Source: a virus | Strand: one strand, 5' to 3' | Length of the DNA stretch: 36,764 bases | IMG/VR virus record: IMGVR_UViG_3300031825_000399 | Span: 1 to 36,764 of that record | Shown here: in pieces, positions 16,729 to 22,319 of the stretch | Numbering within the stretch: the stretch's first letter is position 1 | Layout of the letters: the number at the start of each line of letters is the position of its first letter | The notes under the pieces: generated by a model | Told to the model about the DNA's origin: nothing | Seen by the model: the letters and a program-made list of their open reading frames with translations, nothing else | Databases searched by the model: none | Position numbers and translations under genes: made by a program

Positions 16729-17487
16729 TTACTCCGATGGCGGCGGCCCGGTGTCAGGAGGCGCGCCATTGGGCACAACGGGCGCATGCTTTACGAGCGA
16801 TGTCACATTGCTGGTGTCGCGGCTCCATCGGTTCCCCAGGTAGTCCGTGAAGTAGACGATCGCAGGCGGTGGCGTGTTGGAGTCGATCTTGTCGACCCAT
16901 ACGTAGAACTGTTGGCTCCAGGTACTCGACTGGCTCACCCGCAACTCGGAGCATCTGGCCAATCGAGACATCGGCCGGTTGCCGGCGATGTCATCGACAA
17001 TGGGATAGCGGACGTAGATTTCTAGGTTGGAAATCGTGCCGCCAGTGTGATTGGTGATGGTACAGCTGACGTCCCGGTGATGATCTCCGGATAGGAGGCC
17101 GACCCAGGCAGATTCGATAGCGACCCCTATTGCATGCTCGCGTGCGAGCTGTTGCGCAGCGGCCAGTTCCTGGGCTTCGTCAAGTTTCCTCTCGGCTTCC
17201 TTGCGCGCTTGGACTTCCTTGTCGCGGTCCGCCCGTGCCTGTCGAGCCGTGATCACGGCCACGATTAGCGTTGCGGCCGCGACTATTGCGGATAGGGCAC
17301 TGATGATGATCGTCGGCCAACTGGGGCCGTTCGTGAGGTAGACCTGAACGGTCTCCTGTTGTGCGTGGAGTGATATCACCGAGACAGTTTGCGGGAGGAG
17401 CCGATCTTGGTAGTCAGCGGTCAGGTATTTCCCCAGATTGAGGGTCGGGCCGTCACGTAATTCCTCACTACCGGCCGATGGCACCAC
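16729..17487 (-). CDS. Single-span membrane protein with coiled coil
   Basis: 252 residues. After about 55 N-terminal residues there is one membrane helix (TIIISALSAIVAAATLIVAVI). A charged coiled coil of about 35 residues follows (ARADRDKEVQARKEAERKLDEA), then a C-terminal beta-rich domain of about 110 residues with NHTGGTISNLEIYVRYP and a Pro-rich tail. The topology suggests a membrane-anchored cytosolic sensor or effector, but no family is recognised. The GTG start at 17487 has no clear Shine-Dalgarno sequence, so the true start could be further in. Codon use is less GC-rich than the phage structural genes. It is followed by the 16671 terminator. Confidence 0.6.
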   Translation of the reverse strand: MVPSAGSEELRDGPTLNLGKYLTADYQDRLLPQTVSVISLHAQQETVQVYLTNGPSWPTIIISALSAIVAAATLIVAVITARQARADRDKEVQARKEAERKLDEAQELAAAQQLAREHAIGVAIESAWVGLLSGDHHRDVSCTITNHTGGTISNLEIYVRYPIVDDIAGNRPMSRLARCSELRVSQSSTWSQQFYVWVDKIDSNTPPPAIVYFTDYLGNRWSRDTSNVTSLVKHAPVVPNGAPPDTGPPPSE

Positions 17488-17976
17488 CCGGTGAGGACCG
17501 ATGAGAAACCCCGCCGGAGAGAGCTTGGGGGCAACTCCGGCGGGGCTTCGGCCGCCGGGCAGGGGGGTGCCGACGACTGTGAGGAATCCTACGGCTCCGA
17601 CGCTCGAGCTGTGAAGTATCCGCCGGCGAAGTGCTCACCACCGGCCATATGCAAACCGCATGCATATCCGTCGCATACCGACACCTACCGCTACAAGGCA
17701 ACGGCCCCGCCGGTGATCTCTGTGAAGAGCCGACCGACGGGGCCGGGCCGCCGGACGGGGGAGAACGACGGCCAAGATCAACTTTAGGCGGACAGCAATC
17801 GAGCTGTAGATCTCCCGCCCGTGATCGCTCACTACCGGCCGCTGCCTCCGTCAGCGAAACTTGACGAAAGTGTCGGAAAGTCGCTGACGCAGTGACGTGC
17901 CGTCTGCATCGCTCACCACCGAGACCTCGACGCGGGGGAAGAGTAATCATGGCAAGGCATTGTCGGAATCCACCGA
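17488..17976. promoter_or_regulatory. Non-coding regulatory region between divergent cargo genes
   Basis: About 490 bases without a credible gene, separating the divergent genes 16729-17487 (minus) and 17990-18403 (plus). It contains hairpins at 17509-17545 (11 perfect base pairs) and 17702-17745 (13 base pairs, one mismatch), and a nine-base inverted repeat at 17849-17857/17881-17889. Copies of GCTCACYACCGGCC occur at 17633-17646 and 17827-17840, with variants at 17463-17477 and 17911-17922. Operators or attenuators are plausible. I cannot identify a regulator in the window. Confidence 0.45.
17509..17545. terminator. Hairpin upstream of minus-strand membrane protein gene
   Basis: A perfect 11-base inverted repeat (CCCCGCCGGAG at 17509-17519 against 17535-17545), 15-base loop. 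It lies 22 bases upstream of the GTG at 17487, so it may act as an attenuator for leftward transcription rather than as a gene-end terminator. Confidence 0.45.
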
Positions 17977-17989
17977 TACCCTTCCGCCC
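17977..17989 (+). promoter_or_regulatory. Leaderless-type -10 element for the 17990 gene
   Basis: TACCCT at 17977-17982 fits the actinobacterial TANNNT -10 box, and seven bases separate it from the ATG at 17990. The CACC element of the phage-type promoters is missing, so this may be read by a host sigma factor. Confidence 0.5.
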
Positions 17990-18403
17990 ATGAGGATCGC
18001 GGTCTATGTGCTTCATACCCTGGCGCTCATCCTGCAACTTGCCGGTGCGGTTTTGGTTGTCCTTGACGTAAGGCAGTCCCAGCGCAACACGGCAGCGTTC
18101 AAGAACAGACTGGACGAAGCGGAAGAGATGAAACAGAACCACATCCAACTGCTGGCGGCCCAGAGCAGGCGGTCTATCCCTGGTCCGATAGGCGGCAGGA
18201 TCAACCTGCCGACGATTCCTGTCCAGGCCCACGGGCTTCTCGCCGACCAGCTTGGCCCGAGCGGCGCAGCCGAACGCAAAGCTCTCACTCAGTTCGTGCA
18301 GGATCAGTTCGCTATCAGTAAGCGACGTCGTTGGTCCGGCGTAGGGCTCCTGTTCGCGGGCGCGATCATTGGATACACAGCCAACATGCTCTCGGTTTCG
18401 TAG
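17990..18403 (+). CDS. Two-span small membrane protein of cargo island
   Basis: 137 residues. The first helix, YVLHTLALILQLAGAVLVVLD, begins at residue 6. A charged, partly coiled cytosolic region follows (SQRNTAAFKNRLDEAEEMKQ), then a second helix near the C-terminus (VGLLFAGAIIGYTANML). Short two-span proteins on prophages are often exclusion or defence factors, but no specific family is seen. An upstream in-frame ATG at 17897 exists. The start at 17990 is preferred because it lies seven bases after TACCCT and the upstream stretch looks non-coding. A hairpin follows the gene. Confidence 0.6.
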   Translation: MRIAVYVLHTLALILQLAGAVLVVLDVRQSQRNTAAFKNRLDEAEEMKQNHIQLLAAQSRRSIPGPIGGRINLPTIPVQAHGLLADQLGPSGAAERKALTQFVQDQFAISKRRRWSGVGLLFAGAIIGYTANMLSVS

Positions 18404-18449
18404 CAGCCGAGCACCACCTATAGGTCGAAGATCAATACCCTGCGCCGGG

Positions 18450-18467
18450 GCGCGTGAGCACACGCGC
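18450..18467 (+). terminator. Short hairpin after the 17990 gene
   Basis: A perfect seven-base inverted repeat (GCGCGTG/CACGCGC) with a four-base loop, 47 bases past the stop and 21 bases before the next -10 element. The short stem makes this a moderate call. Confidence 0.5.
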
Positions 18468-18487
18468 TGCATGCCAGGTTTGTCCGC

Positions 18488-18500
18488 TACGGTGTCGCTC
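18488..18500 (+). promoter_or_regulatory. Leaderless-type -10 element for the 18501 gene
   Basis: TACGGT at 18488-18493 is the same hexamer as in the phage-type promoters, and seven bases separate it from ATG 18501. The CACC element 13 bases upstream of the hexamer is absent. Confidence 0.5.
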
Positions 18501-18977
18501 ATGACGACGGAAGACACGACAACAGCGCAGGCCCACACCGGCTCCGGCACCCCGCCCGAATTGATGCAAACTGCCGATTGGTTCACAGCACCTGACTACA
18601 CACTTCAACGAATCACTAATCTCGTTGATCGCGCTGGTCACGACTTGATGACGGTCAAGTTGCTGGTTCCTGGCGCCACGATTACCGGCACTGTCGCTCC
18701 AGCTGACAGCTTCTATGATTGGGTGGTCGAGCAGCAGACCAAGGGCACCGCAGAGTTCGATGATGGCGTCAGCGAGGAGACCGAACAGGTGCTGGACTTC
18801 CTTTTCGGCCAGCCAGCTGCCGAACTCAGAGCATTCCGGGAAGCCGACGAGCCGAGCCCTCCGGAGTTGGTTCGCTACATCCACCTTCGCGACGCGCAGG
18901 TCCGGATTGGCCAATCGCTCACCGACGTGGGATTCATCCGCGTCCTGCTCTCTCAAGTCAGCTCCTGGACAATTTAG
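18501..18977 (+). CDS. Hypothetical cytosolic protein of cargo island
   Basis: 158 residues, acidic, without membrane segments. A core TNLVDRAGHDLMTVKLLVPG followed by ATITGTVAPADSFYDWVVEQ suggests a small beta domain and faintly recalls GvpU-like proteins, a weak resemblance I would not use for naming. The C-terminal third is helical and acidic (EETEQVLDFLFGQPAAELRAF). The start at 18501 is preferred over upstream in-frame ATGs because it sits seven bases after TACGGT and the upstream stretch overlaps a hairpin. It has its own promoter and a terminator behind it, typical of an independently expressed cargo gene. Confidence 0.6.
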   Translation: MTTEDTTTAQAHTGSGTPPELMQTADWFTAPDYTLQRITNLVDRAGHDLMTVKLLVPGATITGTVAPADSFYDWVVEQQTKGTAEFDDGVSEETEQVLDFLFGQPAAELRAFREADEPSPPELVRYIHLRDAQVRIGQSLTDVGFIRVLLSQVSSWTI

Positions 18978-19004
18978 CCCCCGCCTAATCGGCACGACGT
19001 TGTC

Positions 19005-19043
19005 GCCGCGCTCGGACGGTCCAGCCATCGCTCCGAGCGCGGC
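19005..19043 (+). terminator. Terminator closing the cargo island
   Basis: A 12-base perfect inverted repeat (GCCGCGCTCGGA at 19005-19016 against 19032-19043) with a 15-base loop, located 27 bases after the last cargo gene and about 60 bases before the promoter of the connector operon. Confidence 0.65.
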
Positions 19044-19104
19044 CATTGCGTCGGCGTGGTCTTCTTACAAGGGGTGCGAGTAGATGTAGCGCAGTCGTTT
19101 GAGT

Positions 19105-19130
19105 CACCGTGACCTCCTACCGTCGCGCGC
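19105..19130 (+). promoter_or_regulatory. CACC-N9-TACSGT promoter, copy 4 (connector/tail operon)
   Basis: CACC at 19105-19108 and TACCGT at 19118-19123, with the conserved 13-base offset and seven bases to an ATG at 19131. The mRNA would start on that ATG, which opens a 14-codon frame rather than the connector gene itself. Confidence 0.65.
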
Positions 19131-19175
19131 ATGATCCAGGTGGCAAGGCATTCGGGGGTGCACCGTGACGTGTGA
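19131..19175 (+). CDS. Possible 14-residue leader peptide
   Basis: The frame MIQVARHSGVHRDV starts exactly where a leaderless transcript from the upstream promoter would begin. It ends inside the beginning of the adaptor gene (GTG 19165, other frame). It may couple or damp translation of the adaptor. Alternatively this ATG is unused and the adaptor is read from its own GGGGG Shine-Dalgarno sequence. Confidence 0.3.
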   Translation: MIQVARHSGVHRDV

Positions 19176-19944
19176 CTGGCCGGTCGACCGCACCTGCCTT
19201 CCGACCATCGCGGCCCTGCCCGACACGCCGACGCCGGAGCAGGTCGCCCAGTTCGAGGCAGACCACCTGCGGATGCAGGCCGCGGTCGACTCCGCCGTGA
19301 CCGTGCTGTGGGCACTGACCGGCCGGCGCTTCGGTGTCTGCCCCGTCGTCGCCCGCCCCTGCCCACGCCGACCGGATCCGATCACCGGGTACTGGACACC
19401 CGGGATCGGGTTCATGCCCATCCTCGACGCCGGCGTGTGGCGCAACGTCGCCCTCACCGCCGGCACCTGCGACCCGTACGGGCCGAACGTCATCGACCTC
19501 CCCGGCCCCGTCCAGGAGATCACTACCGTCACCGTCGACGGTGTCGTCATCGCCCCGGATTCGTACGAGCTGCACGGCGACCGGTTGTACCGCGCGGGCG
19601 GCGAGCCGTGGCCGGGCCAGGATCTGTCGCTGCCACCCGGTGCCGCGGGGACCTGGTCGGCGGAATACTTGCGCGGCACCCCACCCCCGGCCGGGGCTGC
19701 GCACGCCGTCGGGCAGCTCGCGGTCGAGTTCTGGAACGCCTGCTCGGGTGGCAAGTGTCAACTGCCGCGGCGCGTCACCTCTATCAGCCGGCAGGGCGTG
19801 ACCGTGCAGAAGGTCGACCCCACCGATCTGATCTCCGCCGGGCAGACCGGCATCCCCGAGGTCGATCTGTGGGTGTACGCCCTGAACCCGAACAAGCTCG
19901 CCGCGCCGCCGCGGGTCATCTCTCCGGATGCGAGGCCGCGATGA
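19165..19944 (+). CDS. Head-to-tail adaptor
   Basis: 259 residues, predicted to dock below the portal. The N-terminal helical region EQVAQFEADHLRMQAAVDSA plus VLWALTGRRFGVC is the typical start of gp6/gp15-like adaptors of actinophages. The middle is beta-rich (VQEITTVTVDGVVIAPDSYELHG), and the C-terminal helix region contains GQLAVEFWNACSGGKCQLPRRV. The only usable start is GTG 19165, since an in-frame TGA lies just upstream; GGGGG lies six bases before it. It overlaps the next gene by four bases (ATGA). Confidence 0.75.
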   Translation: MTCDWPVDRTCLPTIAALPDTPTPEQVAQFEADHLRMQAAVDSAVTVLWALTGRRFGVCPVVARPCPRRPDPITGYWTPGIGFMPILDAGVWRNVALTAGTCDPYGPNVIDLPGPVQEITTVTVDGVVIAPDSYELHGDRLYRAGGEPWPGQDLSLPPGAAGTWSAEYLRGTPPPAGAAHAVGQLAVEFWNACSGGKCQLPRRVTSISRQGVTVQKVDPTDLISAGQTGIPEVDLWVYALNPNKLAAPPRVISPDARPR

Positions 19945-20468
19945 ACTCCCACCAGCGGCTGCTGCGCCTGGTCGCGATCACCCTCGAGGAGCTGCGCGCC
20001 CAGTTCGTCGACGCGACCCCGCTCGGCGGCAAGACGAACGAGCCGATGTTCGCACCAGGGGCGTTCTACGCAGCCGACACCTACGACTACGACGGCTGCG
20101 CGGGACAACCGGTAGTGAACGTGGTGCGGATCTACCCGACCGCCGGCCGCGGCGGCGGACCGCTCGACGAAACCGCCACCAGCATGCCGTGCGGCACCGT
20201 GTGGGCGGCGATCCTGCAGATCGGCATCGTCCGCTGCACCTCCGTCATGGACGAACGCGGCAACGTCGGCAACCCCGCCGACATCCAGAAAGAAGCACTG
20301 GTCCTGCTCGACGACGCAGCCCGGTTGCGGGCGGTGTGGTGCAACGTGATCGCCCGCGCCGACGACGAGGACATCTCCTCCGCCGCGCTGGTGGACGCAT
20401 TCGAACCGGAGGGCCCTGACGGCGGGCTGGTCGGTGGCCGGCAACCCGCCCGGTTCCAACTCGCATAG
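19941..20468 (+). CDS. Head-tail connector/completion protein
   Basis: 175 residues. It begins MNSHQRLLRLVAITLEELR and carries several aromatic/Gly turns (APGAFYAADTYDYDGCAG, IYPTAGRGGG). It follows the adaptor with an ATGA overlap, where a head-closure or tail-terminator subunit is normally encoded. The sequence supports a compact alpha/beta virion protein, but the exact role is inferred from position. Confidence 0.55.
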   Translation: MNSHQRLLRLVAITLEELRAQFVDATPLGGKTNEPMFAPGAFYAADTYDYDGCAGQPVVNVVRIYPTAGRGGGPLDETATSMPCGTVWAAILQIGIVRCTSVMDERGNVGNPADIQKEALVLLDDAARLRAVWCNVIARADDEDISSAALVDAFEPEGPDGGLVGGRQPARFQLA

Positions 20469-20479
20469 GAGGCATATCC

Positions 20480-20884
20480 ATGGCGCAGGTGTTGATCAAG
20501 GGCAGGATCGCCACCGTCGAACTCGGCGTGGGGGAGGAGGCGGTGGTCGAGCACACCACCCGCATCGAGCAGCTTGCCGAGCTCGGCTACATCCGCATCA
20601 TCGGGTCCATCGCCGGCACCCACAACCCACCGCCAGCGCCCGTCGACCTGTCACCGGGAGTGCAGGCGGCCGCCGACGGTGAGGACCCGGTCGACTCCGA
20701 CGTCGAAGCATCCGCTGCCGAGAGTGCCGCGGCGGGCGGCGAGGTGCCGCCACGGTCGGGTCGAGGCTCCGGCCTGACCGCCTGGCAGCAGTTCCTCGAC
20801 CATCAGGACATCACCTACCCGGCCGACGCGACCCGCGACGACCTCGTCGACCTGTGGGACACCCACCTCCAGGACCAGTCGTGA
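20480..20884 (+). CDS. Connector-region protein with C-terminal SAP/HeH-like segment
   Basis: 134 residues. A beta-rich N-terminal part (AQVLIKGRIATVELGVGEEA) is followed by a disordered acidic linker. A short helical C-terminus, LTAWQQFLDHQDITYPADAT plus RDDLVDLW, resembles the helix-extended-helix (HeH/SAP-like) modules that end many head-tail proteins. AGGAGG lies about six bases upstream of ATG 20480. Its stop overlaps the next start (GTGA). The function is inferred from location. Confidence 0.55.
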   Translation: MAQVLIKGRIATVELGVGEEAVVEHTTRIEQLAELGYIRIIGSIAGTHNPPPAPVDLSPGVQAAADGEDPVDSDVEASAAESAAAGGEVPPRSGRGSGLTAWQQFLDHQDITYPADATRDDLVDLWDTHLQDQS

Positions 20885-21081
20885 CGCTCGAGGAGCAGAT
20901 CACCGACTGCCTGCTCCGGCTCCGCCGCGCCCGCACCGAGCACACCCGCATGCTCGCCCGGGGCGCCGCCGCGGACCGGATCACCGAGGTCGCCGACGCC
21001 GTGACGCTCCTCGACGACCGGCTCGACACCCTGCTCTCCCGAGTCCCCCGCACACCGATCGAACAGGCGGTGCCGGCATGA
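20881..21081 (+). CDS. Small helical connector-region protein
   Basis: 66 residues, nearly all charged amphipathic helix (EEQITDCLLRLRRARTEHTR, then DAVTLLDDRLDTLLSRV), suggesting a coiled coil. GTG 20881 overlaps the previous stop and ATG 21078 overlaps its own stop, so it is locked into the connector operon. No family is recognised. Confidence 0.6.
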   Translation: MTLEEQITDCLLRLRRARTEHTRMLARGAAADRITEVADAVTLLDDRLDTLLSRVPRTPIEQAVPA

Positions 21082-21506
21082 GGATCCACCTCGACTACGA
21101 CGGCGACTACAACCAGGACGACGCCGCGCTGCGCCAGTGGTTCGTGCGGGAGGTCGGCGCCAAGACCCAGCGCGCCACCCGCAACACCATGAACCTGGCC
21201 AAGACCAACGCCCCCGTCGACGTCGGCACCCTGCGCAACTCGCACCGGCAGGACCCGGTCCGGATCTCGGGCTGGATCATCGACTCCGCCGTGGCGGCGA
21301 CGGCGCGGCACGCACTGTGGGTGCACGAGGGCACCGGCCCGCACCCCATCCGGCCGCGCACCAAGAAGGTGCTGTCGTGGAAGGGCCCCGGTGGCCGGGT
21401 ATTCGCCCGCTCGGTGATGCACCCCGGCACGACGGCGCGACCGTGGCTGCTCAACGCTGCACGCGTAGCCGCTGGCGCGGAAGGGTTCTCGGTCACCGAA
21501 GCCTGA
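21078..21506 (+). CDS. HK97 gp10-like tail/neck protein
   Basis: 142 residues with the gp10 pattern: AKTNAPVDVGTLRNSH, then HALWVHEGTGPHPIRP, a KVLSWKGPGGRVF strand and a final MHPGTTARPWLLNA. These proteins sit at the neck or cap the growing tail tube. The ATG overlaps the preceding stop. The next gene starts 38 bases downstream under its own promoter-like site. Confidence 0.8.
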   Translation: MRIHLDYDGDYNQDDAALRQWFVREVGAKTQRATRNTMNLAKTNAPVDVGTLRNSHRQDPVRISGWIIDSAVAATARHALWVHEGTGPHPIRPRTKKVLSWKGPGGRVFARSVMHPGTTARPWLLNAARVAAGAEGFSVTEA

Positions 21507-21517
21507 CCCGGGGTCGT

Positions 21518-21543
21518 CACCTCGGGGTCGCATGATGCGCGCC
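21518..21543 (+). promoter_or_regulatory. CACC-N9-TACSGT promoter, copy 5 (weaker hexamer)
   Basis: CACC at 21518-21521 keeps the 13-base offset to a degenerate hexamer CATGAT (21531-21536), which is seven bases before ATG 21544. The first hexamer base deviates from TANNNT, so promoter strength may be low. Confidence 0.45.
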
Positions 21544-22020
21544 ATGACCACCACCCCTGAGAACGGCATCGAACTGGAACGTGAGCTCGCGAAGATCTCG
21601 GCCGAGCGTGAGGCCCTGGAGAAGCGCGAGGCCGAGCTCGCGGCCCGCACCGTCGGCGACACCCCGCCGGCCGACACCCACCCCGACCCCGACAGCGCGG
21701 ACGACGGCGACGACGAGGAGGAGGCGCCGCCGTGGCCGCACGACACCGTCGAATTCGCCGGCGAAACCTGGGAAGTGCGCTACCCGACCACCGACGCCGC
21801 CCTCGTGTGGAACATGCAGGTGTCCAAGCACGCCCCGGCCTCTGTCCGCAACGACGCACCCATGGTGTTCCTGTCCAAGCACATGTCCGAGAAGTCCCTG
21901 GCCCGAATGCTCGAACGGCTCGCCGACCCGGACGACTCCGACTTCGGATTCGACAAGCTCGACCAGCTGCTCACCACCCTGTTCACCGGGGAGACCTCGC
22001 GCCCTACCCAGCCGTCGTAG
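21544..22020 (+). CDS. Tail assembly chaperone, short form (gpG-like)
   Basis: 158 residues. It begins with a charged helix (LERELAKISAEREALEKREA), followed by an acidic linker and then WEVRYPTTDAALVWNMQVSK and a helical end. Position directly before the tape measure and the overlapping second frame are diagnostic for the G/GT chaperone pair that coats the tape measure during tail assembly. The start at 21544 is chosen from the -10 spacing. An upstream in-frame ATG at 21532 lies inside that hexamer. Confidence 0.75.
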   Translation: MTTTPENGIELERELAKISAEREALEKREAELAARTVGDTPPADTHPDPDSADDGDDEEEAPPWPHDTVEFAGETWEVRYPTTDAALVWNMQVSKHAPASVRNDAPMVFLSKHMSEKSLARMLERLADPDDSDFGFDKLDQLLTTLFTGETSRPTQPS

Positions 22021-22286
22021 CCCTCGCCCAGGCCACGACGGAACAGTGGCCCCGGCTACGCGCCCGCATGGTGCTCGCCGGGATCCACGACCCGCTGCGC
22101 ATGCTCGGCTTCCACCAACTCCTCGACGTCGTCGAACAACTCATCCTCGAGACGATGACGCCAGAGGAGCGGCAGAAGTACATGCGACAGATGTACCCGC
22201 CGCCCCCGATGCCGGATCCGGACACCGAGACCCCACCCCCGGGGTGGAGCCGAGACGACGAGATGGCCGCGTTCACCGACGGGTGA
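21990..22286 (+). CDS. Tail assembly chaperone, frameshift extension (gpT-like)
   Basis: The second chaperone frame is -1 relative to the first and stays open to 22286. It encodes PYPAVVALAQATTEQWPRLR, then GFHQLLDVVEQLILETMTPE and a Pro-rich end. Such extensions are made by programmed -1 slippage near the end of the first frame. The only homopolymer run there is GGGG at 21988-21991 (in ACC GGG GAG), which is not a classic heptamer, so the slip point is uncertain. No good independent start or RBS is visible. The stop codon lies within a terminator hairpin. Confidence 0.65.
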   Translation, partial: GDLAPYPAVVALAQATTEQWPRLRARMVLAGIHDPLRMLGFHQLLDVVEQLILETMTPEERQKYMRQMYPPPPMPDPDTETPPPGWSRDDEMAAFTDG

Positions 22287-22293
22287 ACGCGGC
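22266..22293 (+). terminator. Terminator overlapping the chaperone stop
   Basis: A perfect 11-base inverted repeat (GCCGCGTTCAC at 22266-22276 against 22283-22293) with a six-base loop. It contains the TGA of the frameshift product and ends on the first base of the CACC element of the next promoter. Confidence 0.65.
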
Positions 22294-22319
22294 ACCCTCA
22301 CCTCGTACCGTCCGCGGCC
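22293..22319 (+). promoter_or_regulatory. CACC-N9-TACSGT promoter, copy 6 (tape measure)
   Basis: CACC at 22293-22296 and TACCGT at 22306-22311, with the conserved 13-base offset and eight bases to the tape-measure ATG at 22320. There is no Shine-Dalgarno sequence, so translation should be leaderless. Confidence 0.7.

Noticed and set aside
17491-17787. 98-residue plus-strand frame in the cargo intergenic region
   Set aside because: No RBS, low-complexity Gly/Lys/Pro sequence, and it crosses two hairpins and the repeated GCTCAC sites.
18432-19046. 204-residue minus-strand frame opposite the 18501 gene
   Set aside because: The plus-strand frame has a well-placed -10/ATG and a terminator behind it. 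The minus frame has neither and no recognisable domain.
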